NCBI RefSeq assembly: GCF_902686445.1
Contig: NC_062218.1
Coordinates: 10,887,015 to 10,951,014, forward strand
From: Sciurus carolinensis
Taxonomy: Eukaryota > Chordata > Mammalia > Rodentia > Sciuridae
Reading direction: 5' to 3'
Length of the DNA stretch: 64,000 bases
Positions 1 through 12,395 of the stretch are shown here, piece after piece (positions within the stretch are counted from its first letter, which is position 1; the number at the start of each line of letters is the position of its first letter). The position numbers were made by a program, and so were the translations under genes. Under the pieces are notes generated by a model. That model had not been told where the DNA came from. It was given only the letters and a program-made list of their open reading frames with translations, and did no database searches.

Positions 1-19
1 CCAAGAATACAAATCATAT

Positions 20-679
20 CACAATAATAACCCTAAATGTCAATGGCCTAAATTCAATAATCAAAAGACCTAGACTGGTATATTGGATTAAAAAGAAAGA
101 CTTAACATGCTTCAAGAGACTCATCTCATAGAAAAAGACATCCACAGATTAAAGGTTAAAGGATGGGGAAAAACATACCATGCACATGGATCCAGTAAAA
201 AAGCACAGGTCTCCATCCTCATATCAGATAAAGTGGACTTCAAACCTAAATTAGTCAGAAGGGATAAAGAAGGACATTTCATACTGCTTAAGGGAACCAT
301 AAAACAGGAAGATATAACAATTTTAAATATTTATGCCCCAAACAATGGAGCATCTATGTATATCAAACAAACCCTTCTCAATTTTAAGAATCAAATAGAC
401 CAAAACACATTCAGAGTAGGGGACTTTAACACACCACTCTCACCACTGGATAGATCCTCCAAACAAAAACTGAACAAAGAAACTGTAGAACTAAATAATA
501 CAATCAATGATATACACTTAATGAATATTCACAGAGTATTTCATCCATCATCAAGCAAATATACTTTCTTCTCAGCAGCTCATGGATCCATCTACAAAAT
601 AGACCAAATGCTATGCTTCAAAGGAGCCATTAGTAAACACAAGAAAACCAGAGATCCTACCCTGTATCCTATCAGATGA
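20..679 (+). pseudogene. L1 ORF2 endonuclease domain remnant
   Basis: An open stretch from 107 to 679 encodes an AP-endonuclease-like domain of L1 ORF2p. The motif QETHL lies at its start and GDFNTPLS near residue 104; both are typical of the L1 endonuclease that nicks target DNA before reverse transcription. The first codons of ORF2 (before 107) are recognisable in a neighbouring frame, so a frameshift lies near 100. The ATG at 107 is only the first Met of the open run and not the native start. The domain is cut off by a stop at 677-679, and readable fragments continue in other frames. It is non-functional. Confidence 0.85.
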
Positions 680-1649
680 TAATGGAATGCAATTAGAAAT
701 GAATGATAAAATAAAAAAAAACTACTCATACATGTAGAGACTAAATAATATGCTATTGAATGATGCAATGATAACAGAAGATCAGGGTAGAAATAAAAAA
801 ATTCTTAGAAGTAAATGAGAACAATGACACAACATATCAAAATCTCTGGGATACTCTGAAACCAGCCCTAAGAGGAAAGTTCATTGCATTGAGCTCATAC
901 ATTAAAAAAATAAAAAGTCAGCAACTAAATGAACTAACATTACATCTCAAAGCCCTAGAAAAAGAAGAAGAGATCAACACATAAAATAGTAGAAGACAGG
1001 AAATAATTAAAATCAGAGCTGAAATCAATGAAATTGAAACAATTCAAAAAATGGACAATACAAAAAGTTTGTTCTTTGGAAAAGTAAACAAAATTGATAA
1101 ACCCTGGCCACACTAACAAAGAGAAGGAGAGAGAAAACTCAAATTACTAGAATTTGTGATGAAAAAGGAAAGATCACAACAGACACCTTTGAAATACATA
1201 ACATAATTAGAAGCTACTTTGGAAATCTATACTCCAACAAAATAGAAAATATCGAAGACATTGACAAATATTTAGAGTCACATGATCCTCCCAAACCGAG
1301 TCAGGAAGACGTACACAATCTAAACAGATCAATTTCAAGCACCAAAACAGAAGAAGCCATCAAAAGCCTACCAACAAAGAAGTCCCAGGACCAGATGGAT
1401 TCTCAGCCGAATTCTGCAAGACCTTTAAAGAAGAACTGATACCAATACTCCTCAAAGTATTCTAGGAAATAGAAAAGGAGTGAACCCTTCCAAATTCATT
1501 CTATGAGGCTAGTCTCACTCTGATACTGAAACCAGACAAAGACACATCAAGGAAAGAAAACTTTAGACCAATATCCCTGATGAACATAGATGCAAAAATC
1601 CTTAACAAAATACTGGCAAATCACATACAAAAATATATTAAAAAGATAG

Positions 1650-2550
1650 TGCACCATGATCAAGTGGGGTTTATCCCAGGGATGCAAGGATGGTTCAACA
1701 TCCAGAAATCAATAAATGTATTCACCATATCAATAGACTTAAAGTTAAGAATCACATGATTATTTCAATAGATGCCAAAAAAGCATTTGATAAAATACAG
1801 CACCCCTTCATGCTCAAAACACTAGAAAAAATAGGGATAGTGGGAACATTCCTTAACATTGTAAAGGCCATCTATGCTAAGCCCATGGCTAATATCATTC
1901 TAAATGGTGAAAAACTGAAAGCATTCCCCCTAAAAACTGGAACAAGGCAGGGATGCCCTCTTTCACCACTTCTATTCAACATTGCCCTTGAAACTCTAGC
2001 CAGAGCAATTAGACCAAAGAAATTAAAGGGATATGAATAGGAAAAGAAGAACTCAAACTATCCCTATTTGCTGAAGATATGATTATATACTTGGAGGAAC
2101 CAGGAAATTCCACCAGAAAACTTTTAGAACTCATAAGTGAATTCAGTAAAGTAGTGGGATATAAGATCAACATCATGCTTAATGGAGAAAAACTGAAAGC
2201 ATTCCTTCTAAAAACTGGAACAAGAGAGGGATACCCTCTATTGCCACCCACTTCTATTCAACATCGTCCTTGAAACACTTGCCAGAGCAATTAGACAGAC
2301 CAAAGAAATACAAACCAGACAAGAAGAACTAAAGGTGTCACTATTTGCTGATGACATGATCCTATATCTGGAAGATCCAAAAAAACTCCACTAGAAAACT
2401 TCTAGAACAAATAAATGAATTCAGCAAAGTAACAGGACATAAAATCAATACACATAAATCTAATTCATTTCTATTCATAAGTGATGAATCCTCTGAAAGA
2501 GAAATTAGAAAAACCACTCCATTAACAATAGCCTCAAAAAAATAAATAAA
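1650..2550 (+). pseudogene. L1 ORF2 reverse-transcriptase domain remnant with duplicated palm segment
   Basis: The 1690-2040 run shows the RT fingers/palm motifs: [12 protein letters not shown], which carries the first catalytic Asp, then [14 protein letters not shown]. The active-site box follows in another frame at about 2066-2075 and reads FAED rather than the usual FADD. After that the element restarts at an earlier RT position: 2169-2446 repeats 1891-2168 at clearly reduced identity, so a second GTR(E)GYPL-type motif and a second box, FADD at about 2343, follow. The polymerase would copy L1 RNA into target DNA in a live element. Here stops, frameshifts and the duplication rule that out. 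Confidence 0.85.
1891..2446 (+). repeat. Imperfect tandem duplication inside L1 RT (2 x about 278 bp)
   Basis: Unit 1 is 1891-2168 and unit 2 is 2169-2446. Shared landmarks are offset by about 278: 'aaaaactgaaagcattcc' (1909/2187), 'actggaacaag', 'cttctattcaacat', 'agagcaattaga', 'ctatttgctga' (2064/2341) and 'gaattcag'. The two units differ at many positions, including local indels, so this is not a fresh duplication or a simple assembly slip. It may be old, or it may join two related L1 copies. Confidence 0.85.
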
Positions 2551-2554
2551 ATAC

Positions 2555-4062
2555 TTGGGAATTAATCTAACAAAAGAGGTGAAAGACCTCTACAATGAAA
2601 ACTACAGATCATTAAAGAAAGAAATTGAAGAAAACCTTAGAAGATGGAAAGATCTCCCATATTCTTGGATAGACAGAATTAACATTGTTGAAATGGCCAT
2701 TCTACCAAAGGCACTATACAGATGCAATGCAATTCCAATTAAAATCCCAATGACATTCTTCACAGAAATAGAGAAAGCAATCATGAACTTCATTTGGAAG
2801 AACAAGAGACCTCCAATAGCCAAAACAATCCTGAGCAGGAAAAGTGAAGCAGGAGGCATCACAATACCAGACCTTAAACTATACTACAGAGCAATAGTAA
2901 CAAAAACAGCATGGTATTGGCATCAAAATAGACAGGCAGACCACTGGTACAGAATAGAAGACAAAGAGACAAAACCACATAAATATAGTCACTTCATACT
3001 AGACAAAAGAGCCGAAAACATACAATGGAGAAAAGATAGCCTGTTCAACAAATGATGCTGGAAAAACTGGAAATCCATATGTAGTAAAACAAAATTAAAA
3101 CTCTATTTCTCACCCTGCACAAAACTCAACTCAAAATGGATCAAGGACATAGGAATTAGACTAGAGACCCTGCACCTAATATAAGACAAAGTAGACCCGG
3201 ATCTTCATCATGTTGGCTTAGGATCAGACTTCCTCAACAAGACTCCCAAAGCACAAGAAATCAAAGCAAGAATCAATAAATGGGATGGACTTAAACTAAA
3301 ATCTTTTTCTCAGCAAAGGATACAATCACAAATGTGAAGAGAGAGCCTACAGAGTGGGAGATAATCTTTTCCACACACACTTCAGATAGAGCACTTATCT
3401 CCAAAATTTATAAAGAACTTACAAAACTTTACACCAAAAATACAAAAAACCGAATTAATAAATGGGCCAAAGAACTGGACAGACACTACAGAAGAAGACA
3501 CACAGGCAATTAATAAATATATGAAAAAGTGTTCAACATCTCTAGTAATTAGAAAAATGCCAATTAAAAGAACTCTAAGATTTCATCTTACCCCAATTAG
3601 AATGGTTATTATCAAGAACACAAATAATAATAGATGTTGATGTGGATGTGGGGAAAAAGGCAAACTTTTACATTGCTGGTGGAGTGGCAAATTGGTGCAG
3701 CCACTCTAGAAAGCAGTGTGGAGAATCTTTAGAAAATTTGGAATGGACCCACCTTTTGACCTAGTTATCCCACCCCTCATTTTATACCCAAAGGACTTAA
3801 AATCAGCACACTACAGGAACACAGCTACATCAATGTTTATAGCAGCTCAGTTCACAATAGCTAGATTGTGGAACTAACCTAGATGCCCTTCAACAGATGA
3901 ATGGCTAAAGAAACTGTGGTATATATATATATACACAATGGAATATTATTCAGCCATAAAGAAGAATAATATTATGCCATGTGCAGATAAATGGATAGAA
4001 TTGGAGAATATCATGCTAAGTGAAATAAGCCAATCCCCAATACCAAATGCTGATTGTTTTCC
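2555..4062 (+). pseudogene. L1 ORF2 C-terminal region remnant
   Basis: The 2555-3055 run encodes the segment after the [34 protein letters not shown] and the later [12 protein letters not shown] stretch, all typical of mammalian L1 ORF2p. Readable pieces continue to about 4062 through several frames, with the tail around LWYIYIYTMEYYSAIKK (3915-3965). The region helps RNA binding and target-primed reverse transcription in live L1. Here a stop at 3053-3055 and later frame breaks inactivate it. Confidence 0.85.
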
Positions 4063-4365
4063 CTGATAAGTGGAGAATGATATATAATGGGGGTGGGGAT
4101 GAGGAGGGAGAGAAGAATGGGGGAACTTTAGATTATACAGATGGAAATGAGAGGGAGAGAGGTATGAAAAATGGTGGAATGAGGCAGACATCATTACCCT
4201 ATGTACATGTATGATGACACGAATGGTATGAATCTACATTGTGCACAACCATAGAAATGAAGTGATGTACCCACTTGTGCACAATGAATCAAAATGCAGT
4301 CTGTAAAAAATTAAAAGATTAAAAAAATAATAAAACCACTATGAAGTGACAAAAAAAAAAAAAGA

Positions 4366-6695
4366 TACCGAACGTGATTTCAAACAGATATCCTTCTGTT
4401 TTCTTTGCTATGGCTCCATTTATTCTGTGGATTAGGAATCAATGTAACTTTTTTCCTTTCTTGAAGAAACTGTCACTCTTTAGGGATCACATACAGGAGT
4501 GATCAATCCTATTTTCTATTTTGACAGCTCTAGAGTTAGTGAGAGCAGAGGTCATGTGCCCACCGTGTGATGACCTTAAGAATTTGCTTCTGTGCAGAGA
4601 CAAAATGAAATAATGTGAAGCACAGAGAAAGGGAAGGAAACAGTGCTACCCTCATGCTACCTTGAGAGCATATTTGCAGTCTGCCTAGCATCCTGCTGTA
4701 AAACATTTGACTAGGTAGGTCTTGCCAAGTTACTGCTGCATACTGGACTCAAAAATTGGGACTGCGTTTCATTTTCCAAATCTGTCCTATTGGGAACTTT
4801 ACCCCAGGCAGAGTTGAGTATGATCTTTGGTGCTTCTGTAACACTTTAAACATAGTTGTATTGTGACCTAAGATTTTATTGTTCATTTGTTTTCTCAGTG
4901 GGTGGTGATAATCTTGATGTCAAAAGTTTTTAATCATCTTCATATTCCCAGGGTGTTATTTTGTGCTGGTACACTCTAAATAAATGTCAATTGAATAAAT
5001 TCAATAAACAAAATAAAGTTACATGTTGAAATATTTATTTTAAAATTAAAAATATCATCAAATGGATAAAAACATCAGGAATGAACCAATAAAATAATAC
5101 ACCTGAGATTCCTGTATACTAATGTTTAAAATATGTTGTCATTAAAATTCCAGCCTTAAAGATATTATAGTTTCAAATAAACATAAATCAAACAATATAA
5201 ATTCTGCTTTAACCCTGGAAAGCAAATTGAATTTTTTGTCATTAGAACTTACATTGATTTTGTGAGACCACACCATGTAAAATGAAAATATTCTAATACT
5301 GAGCTTTCTCACTTTGTAGTTATTTTGTTTTTTCACAGAATATAACTTATTTCCTTATAAAAAGCAGATAACTACATGTAATAAAAGAAATGTTTCAGCA
5401 TTCCTTGAAAAGCAACTCTGTTATTGAAGAGGTCACATTCATGGTAGTTTTTACCTGATTGTGTTCTGTGTTACAAAAATATATAAATATTAAATGCATA
5501 CTGTTAGATGCATAGGACAATGGGATAATTTTACTGGTTTATCCAACCAATGTAAATTAATATACACAATTTAAACTTAAAATAGAAAATAGTTACACAT
5601 TAGAAATGCATTTCAGTAACATTTTGGAAAGTAAGTCTTAATACAGCATTGAAAAGTATACAAATCAAAAAATTATAATGCAATGCATTTTCTCAAAATA
5701 AATGTATCTGTGTAACAATGCCAAGATCTAAAACTTATAAAACTTCAGCATCTTAAGAAACTCCAGTGAATAACCTCAACAGGTCCCGAAGATCAATATT
5801 GGGGATGAGGTACTTTATATATATACTCTCTGGCCTTCTACTAGCATAATACAGTTTTGCTTAATTTTGATCTTATAATGCAATTTTGTGTCTAGCTTTC
5901 ATTTCTTATAAAACAAAATGTAAAACTGTTTGAAGTTTCCATCACTCATCAAGTCCCCTCATGACTTGTAGGTGATTTTTCACATCCCAGCCCCAAGTAA
6001 TTAAATATTTAATTTATAAAGTAATGATCATTGCCTGTTATCAAATTTCATATACATGGAATTATACTGCATATGTTTATATATTTAATATGCTTATATA
6101 TGATATATCATATATATTTTATATATTTTTATGACTTTTCTCATCATGGTTTTACGATTGATGTTTGTTGTTATGTGTATATAAATCATTCATGTTTATT
6201 GATGAGTAAGATGTTATTTGTGGGGGTTTCTGTCACATCCCACATGGATGAGAAAAGGATTAACTGTCTGAGGACAATGTTGACTATGAATCAACCAATT
6301 ACCCATAAACTTATCTAATCAATAAACACATAAGTACCAATGCTCTTTTTAACTGAGAGGGGGTGTGACGGGTGGGGCCACACCAGCTCTGGCCTCTAAC
6401 AACATGGAGTAGCCCAACTCTCTTTTATTAATGGTCACGCAGGTAAAGGGACCCAGAACGGGAGGACCTTCTTCTGTGATGAATAGGATGGGGTGGAGTT
6501 AGGGGAGCCACCCTCTCAGGGAAACTATCATAGAGCCAGTCAGGGAACCACTCCCACACAGTGCCATGAACTTTCTGGCAGTCCTGCGTGGTAGCCAGTT
6601 CCTAGAAATCTGGCCTCTGTGTCCCATGGCTCAATCTAGTCTGATTCTGCTAAGAATGGCTCCCCACAGTTATTGTATAGATATATTAAACTTGG
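4366..6695. other. No gene seen; AT-rich DNA
   Basis: There is no convincing ORF, RNA gene or recent repeat. Base composition is strongly AT-rich. The part from about 6355 to 6665 is clearly richer in G and C and could be an old LTR or other repeat that I cannot name. Confidence 0.5.
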
Positions 6696-6815
6696 TCTGG
6701 AGTTGTGAGAGAGTGCTTGCCTAACACACGTGAGGCACTGGATTGCATCCTCTGCCCCACACAAAAATAAATACATAAAATAAAGACATTGTGCCCATCT
6801 ACAACCAATAAACAT
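6696..6815 (+). mobile_element. ID-type SINE (tRNA-derived)
   Basis: It shows 'gagagtgcttgcctaacac', a Pol III box A-like part, then 'ctggattgcatcct' as box B. An A-rich 'aaaaataaatacataaaa' tail and the sciurid-type ending 'gacattgtgcccatctacaa' follow. The same layout recurs near 31.95, 32.93 and 56.0 kb. Confidence 0.8.
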
Positions 6816-7165
6816 ATTTAAATAAATAAGTCATTTGCACCTGTTGACACAAATATGAGTTGTTGGACTACTATTTAGAAAGAAAAAAAATATTTCCAAG
6901 AACAGTTGTATATAAATCTTTGCATATATATATGTATTTTTTTCTTGGTTATAGATAGGAGTAGAATTAATTGCTGATAATATTATAAATGTATGGTTGA
7001 CTACTCAGGAAATCAGCAAACTGTTTTACATAGTGGTTGTACCATTTACCATTTATACTTTCACAAAGGACATGTGCATTCCAATCTCAGGAACTCATCA
7101 TGGACATGTTATAAATGAGATTTCATGCTTTCAGCCTCCAAAAGGATTGAAAATTGTTCTTTGTG

Positions 7166-7290
7166 ATCTTTCTTTCTTTCTTTCTTTTCTTTTCTTTCTT
7201 TTTAAATTGTTGGTGCTGGGGAAGGAAGCCAGGGCCTTACACTGATGAAGCCAGCACCCCACCCATGAGCCACATCTTCAGTCACCTTTG
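7166..7290 (-). mobile_element. Old ID-type SINE with (TTTC)n tail
   Basis: Read on the minus strand, an ID-like body (about 7205-7285, with 'gtgctgggg' and 'ccagggcctta' in plus orientation) is followed by a pyrimidine run (7168-7201 on the plus strand), which is the simple-repeat tail. It is diverged. Confidence 0.55.
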
Positions 7291-7859
7291 TGATGTCAGT
7301 TTGCCCTTGACTAATGCTGTTGAGCTTAGTAGACATATTTCATATGCATATGTCTTTGGTAAAATTTCTGTTCAATGGTTTGTCTACTTGGTTTAACATA
7401 TGTTGTTTTCCAGATACTAGTTCTGTGTAGATATATTATAATTTTTCACATCTTTTTTATGTGTTCATTGTATTAATTGTTCAAATTAGCATGTTGTGTG
7501 ATTTTTTCCTTCTTACTCCATGCCTTCTCTCATAGATGTAAAAACTGGTTCATTTTGAGAGTAATTAATGCAATAATACATCTTCCCATCTACTGTCATT
7601 ATATATCTTCTATACACTAAATATCTTTTAATGTTTATACAAAATTTTTTTTATTTCCAGTATGTATAATGTGCATATATTTCTTTATATTTTCAAGAAT
7701 TCTATGTTTTTGAACCTATTACAAATTTTGTTTTCCATCCTGACCATAATTGGGAATTAATTTAAAGAAACAGATTTTTTAAATATATTAGAGTGTTTAT
7801 CAATTTTTTTGTTCTTTTATTAGCTATGAAGTTTTATTTTTAATTTCCTTTTCTCTCTT

Positions 7860-8230
7860 TTTTGGTTATTTTTAATTAATACATATCATTATGGTTCATT
7901 ATGGCATAATTATAAAATCATGGAATATAATTTGCTCTTATTAAGTCCCTGGTACTTCCCTTTACCCTCCTCTCGACCTTCCCCATGTTCCCTTCCCTCT
8001 ACTCTAATGAAATTTCTGCTATTTACTTATAGTTTTTTATTATTATTAGGATGGACATTATGGTGAGATTCACTGTGGTGTATTAATATACACACACCGG
8101 AAATTTAGGTCAGATTTGTTCCACTGCCTTTCCCTATTCCCTCCATCCTCCCTTCCCTTGATTCCCCTTTGTCTAGGCTACAGATTTTCTTCTGTGCATT
8201 TTATTTTTATTTTTATTAATTCAACATGTT
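7860..8230 (-). mobile_element. L1 3'-end fragment (older rodent lineage)
   Basis: On the plus strand this is T-rich, then has 'gtggaatataatttgctc'-like and 'ccctttaccctcctctc' text, the reverse of a purine-rich L1 3' UTR. Related text is seen near 57.2-57.3 kb. Confidence 0.55.
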
Positions 8231-9289
8231 TTTTTGGACAAGAACTCTCAAGATTTTCTTCCAGATGGCAGTAAGAAAGACTATTTTACTACTTCTTTTC
8301 AAATATGTGTATCTTAATTGTTATTTTCAAAGACTGGGAAGCTCAGGAGAATAATTCTTCTGCTGTTGACAGAGGACATTTGCCTTTTATTGATATACTG
8401 AATTCAAAACTGTTTTTTCCTTTGTGAATCTTAGAAAACATGATGAAAGTCAGGCATTATTTTCTTTTCAAAATTGTATAGAATTTGCGAGAGAAATTTT
8501 ATTGGCCTGGAATATATTTTTAAGTTAAAATTTTAATTTTAATACAAATATGTTAATATATAGAAAGGTATAAAATATTGCCCAAATTTTCATGTCATCT
8601 GGTCTCAGTTTTTAAGTTGTATTGTTTTTAAAGAAATTTGTCAACTTGTCTATATTGTCAAATTTTGGCCACACATCTGTTCATACTATTTTTTCATCCT
8701 ATTAGAATTAGAAGTATCTTCAGTGATTCTTTTTTCATTCCAGATTTGAGTAATTTACACTTTTTTCTATCTGCTCTCTCTCATTCGCTCTTTCCCTCTC
8801 TCTAGACCTTCTTTTCATCCAACTAATTAATGTGAAGGAATCATCCAATTTCACTCATTCTCTCATCTCCTCCCCTAATGTTTTAGGAAGGATTCCACTG
8901 CTAAACTGTGGAGAATCCTTTACTATGGTAGATAGCATGCTTGCGTTGTGTTACTGCATGATTTTAAGTTGTATTTCTTTCTTAAGAGTGTGGCAGAATC
9001 TCACATCATTCCACTCTGTTCTGCCTAAAATGTGACTCCTCCTTTGTCCAGTGTCCCACACTCTATATATATGCCACCTGCTTGTTACTCAATTAGTCAC
9101 CATCTCGGTTATCAATTTGACCATCATGTTGTCACAATACTTGTGTTCTAGAAAACATTGTTTAATTTAATAAAGGCCCCAGAGCACAAGAATAGGGATT
9201 CTAGCACTTTGGATATGACAAAAACAAATCATAGAAGCTTTCTTTAAGTGAAAACATGAAAGCTTTTTACCTAATAAGATAATAAAATC
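8231..9289. other. No gene seen; AT-rich DNA
   Basis: There is no supported ORF or recent repeat; the region is AT-rich with T runs and a pyrimidine-rich patch near 8770-8820. Confidence 0.5.
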
Positions 9290-10101
9290 TTCCATGTGTG
9301 GGTATACACCTGTAATCCCAGTGGCTCAGGAGGCTGAGACAGGAGGATCATCATTTCAGAGCTAGCCTCAACAAATTGAGGGGCTATGCAACTCAGTGAG
9401 ACTCTGTCTGTAAATAAAATACAAAATAAGGCTGGGGACATGACTCAGTGGTTAAGCGCCCCTGAGTTCAATCCCTGGTACACCCCAAAATAATAATAAA
9501 AATAATAATCATAATAATCATAGTAAAATCATACACTAATATGTGGCAAGTTATTGTGGTTCAATTTTTATTGTGCCTAACTTATGAATTAAAATGTGTT
9601 ATAGGTAGTGTAGATAGCATATGTAAGTTTCAGTATTATCCACTTTGAGGTGTCTGGGGAGCATCTTAGAAAATGATCCCCAAGGATAAGAAGAGACTGT
9701 ACCTGAGACTAGGTTGCTGGAAGAGTGCAGAAGTTAAGGGGATACATCTACCTTGGAAATGTGCTCCAGTGTGATGTGCTGACACAAGAAGACATGGAGG
9801 ATGTTTCATTAGACAGACTTGCAATCAATTCTGCTCTGAAATAACAGCTCAGATATCAAATGATTAATGGAAATGAGGAGATTTAATCAGTGTATTCTCT
9901 GAGGGCAAAACAAAAAGAATTAAATAAGGCCTGAACACGGGCCTGCTTGCCAGGCATCTAAATCGTCTGAGTAGAGGCCTGTCTTCAACACCACTGAAGA
10001 AAGAGAAGTACTCAGACTGGGAGATTCCTCCAGCTTTCTTTAAGTGAAAACGTGGAAGCATTTAATTAATAAGGTAATAAAATCCGCCAAGTGTGGTGGT
10101 G
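9235..10101. repeat. Direct repeat pair (9235-9305 and 10032-10101)
   Basis: Both copies run 'agctttctttaagtgaaaac', then 'aagc.ttt', then 'taa.ataataaaatc' and end in the first bases of a B1 unit ('catgtgtgg' / 'caagtgtggtgg'). They are about 797 bp apart. The first continues into a full B1-dID SINE; the second breaks off within the SINE start. Confidence 0.75.
9290..9515 (+). mobile_element. B1-dID SINE
   Basis: A 7SL-derived B1 unit ('cacctgtaatcccagtggc', 'aggctgagacaggaggatc') runs into an A-rich linker and then an ID-like unit ('ggctggggacatgactcag', 'gagttcaatccctgg'). An (AAT)n-like tail ends it. Confidence 0.9.
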
Positions 10102-11041
10102 TCACTAAGGCACTAGTTTGTGGCTCCAGACTCATAGGCTGCCCATGTGAAGGACGAGTAGATTTTTTTTTTCCAAGTATAAATAAATTCTATTAATAAC
10201 ATGTGATGATTTCCAGAAATAGATGTTTGTATTGAAGATTTCACTGTATCTAGAGGCATAATTTTCATTCAAAAATCATTTCAAAATTGGGTGATTTGTT
10301 TTGTGGTTGTAACATTTTTGTTTATGTGGGTTTGATATCATGGTAGCCTGACATATACTAATGAAAATCGATTTCTTAAAAAAATTTATAGGACAGGTCA
10401 AATAACTGCAGAGTAAATTAAAATAGCTTGGCAAAGTCTGAAAGACATATACAGTTGCCAGTAGGAAATGATCAAGATACAGCTAATGAATAAACATGAC
10501 TTCATCTACATCATATGCAAATTAAAGCTTGAGATTAAAGAAAATTAGGAAGGGTAGAATATTGGACTTAAACTATTTTGGTCATTATTATCAGCTTAAT
10601 GTTTTTTCTAAAAATTTAACATTAAGAGGAGGTTCATTTACTAGTAGGATTTACATATTGAATGTTGTCATTTAATTTATTTCATAAAATTGACTTAAAA
10701 AGTTGAGCAATGTCACCATTGTTTAAGAAATAGGGCAGGGACTGAATTGTTGGCAAAAAGTAAAATGTGACCTTACTAACTATTTATTTAATTCCAATCT
10801 TTGAGTTGGTTTTTTGTCTTTGAGCAAGACCTGTTTTTCCATGTGGGACAGGGTAGTGACTAGTTCCATCAGAAAGGGAGACTCAGAGCTGCTGCTAAAA
10901 CATTAGTCTCTCCCTAAAGACAAAACCACATGCATTGTTGATAATAGGCTTGGTTATTATTCTAAATAGATTTAGGGTGAAAATATACGAGGTGATATCA
11001 CTCACATATTTCAAAGAGGTAAGTGTGCAATAAAAAACAAA
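9516..11041. other. No gene seen
   Basis: Apart from the second copy of the direct repeat (10032-10101), I see no supported gene or recent element. The part 9640-10030 has a more mixed base composition and may be an old unassigned repeat. Confidence 0.45.
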
Positions 11042-11260
11042 TCAAGCCGGGCACAGTGGCACACCTCTGTATTCCCAGAGGCTTGGGAGGCTGAGGAAGG
11101 AGGTTCACAAGTTCAAAGCCAGTCTCAGGAACTTAGCAAGACCCTGTCTCAAAATAAAAATAAAATAAAATAAAATAAAAAGGAACTTGGGTTGAGGATG
11201 TGGCTCAGTGGCTAAATGTCCCTGTATTCAATCTCTGGTAAAAATAAAAGAAAATAAAAA
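11042..11260 (+). mobile_element. B1-dID SINE
   Basis: It starts 'agccgggcacagtggcaca', continues with 'cttgggaggctgagg', 'gaccctgtctcaaaataaaa' and an (ATAAA)n linker. The ID unit follows ('ttgaggatgtggctcagtgg', 'ttcaatctctgg'). Confidence 0.92.
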
Positions 11261-12180
11261 TCAGAGTGAAAACTATTTCCATCTTAACTCAACATTGCAT
11301 TTTTACCATTGAAAGCTTGTGATTCAATCTACTGGCAAATTTTTAGGGAGTGTGAAATCCTTTTGGCCACACTGCGTATGGGAAGGGACTTCAGATTTGG
11401 AACCCTCATGCTGTGGATGGATGTGTATTTTGGAATTTTGGACTATCTATGCTTATATAATTCAACCCCATCCTGTTGTATTGCCGATGCTTATTTTCAT
11501 GGATTTTCTCATGAGCTTGAAGAAATTCTTTGCAGTTATTCATGAATAATGATAGTTACAGTGATGTAATACATGCTTCATCAAAGACTGAAGGAAGATA
11601 CGAAGGAAGGAAGGATGCAAGGCTGTCATGTGATTAGGATGAGAATATATTGAAAGAAGCAAAGATATTTCCCATTTTTCCTCCAGAAACACAAGTAGAC
11701 TCTGCAATTTTCTCTAAGTAGCATCCACAGAGTAGTTGTGCTAGGGCAGTGGGAGGGGTTGCTAAGGACTAAAGAAGTCACCTGGGGGTGGCGTGAGCGA
11801 CATAAGGTCTATGGAGTCATGTTTTCTGGGAGGATTCCTTGGTGACAGCCTGAAGAACTGCTTCACCAGAAAGCCCAGGGGTGGCAGGCTGGGTGGTACA
11901 CTTCCCTTTCACCCAGGTCCTCCAGGGCTTTGCGGAGAACAGCACCTCCACCCCTCAGAATGCTGTGTCCAGTGGTAACTGGCTGGACAAGCAGCCCCTT
12001 TCCACAGCTCGCCCCTGCCCCAGCGATCACAGGGCGGACTTCTGTTGGTGGTGCTGAGTTTTCTGGTTAAGTTAAAAAATACCATCAGCTTAACTGCCTC
12101 ATCCCATTATATGATCAGCAGTTCAAGGAATTTGGCAGGTAGCAAGAAAAAAGCTTGTTTTCTTTCTTTTCCTTCCTGTT
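11261..12180. other. No gene seen; holds a small GC-rich patch
   Basis: Short ORFs near 11309-11549 lack any recognisable domain. The part 11860-12060 is GC-rich with several CpGs, unlike its surroundings; I cannot assign it to a family or exon. Confidence 0.45.
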
Positions 12181-12186
12181 TTAAAA

Positions 12187-12395
12187 GATTTTTGTACTAG
12201 GGATTGAACCCAGGACTGATTAATCACTGAGTCACATCCCCTTTTTATTTTATTTTATTTTTTTTAATTTTGAGAAGGTGTCTCCCTAAGTTGCTTGGGT
12301 CTCTCGAAGTTGCTGAGGCTGGCTTTGAACTTATGATCCTCCTGCCTTGGCCTCCTGAGCTGCTGACATTATGAGTGTCCACCACCACACCCAGC
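12187..12395 (-). mobile_element. B1-dID SINE
   Basis: On the plus strand the order is the reversed ID unit ('agggattgaacccaggac'), a T-rich linker, and the reversed B1 ('cctccttgcc'-like text, 'cctcctgagctgctgacatt', 'ccaccacacccagc'). Confidence 0.9.

Larger units (their letters stand above)
1..4365 (+). mobile_element. L1 (LINE-1) retrotransposon, 5' end outside window
   Basis: The stretch reads as L1 ORF2 from near its first codons to the 3' UTR and A-rich tail. In order I see an endonuclease part (about 20-680), a linker with many frame breaks (680-1650), the reverse transcriptase (about 1650-2550), a C-terminal part (2555-4060) and a G-rich 3' UTR (4062-4340) ending in A-rich sequence. 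ORF1 and the 5' UTR would lie left of position 1. The 3' UTR contains a 'gggggtgggg' stretch and ends 'cagtctgtaaaaaa'; the same end recurs near 20.5, 34.5, 47.9, 48.4 and 48.7 kb, so this was an abundant L1 lineage in this genome. Many stops and frameshifts show that it is dead. A short (TA)n run near 3920 lies in the ORF2 tail. Confidence 0.93.

Noticed and set aside
7154..7396. Hydrophobic Phe/Leu-rich ORF suggesting a membrane protein
   Set aside because: The hydrophobic run is a translation of the (TTTC)n tail of a SINE.
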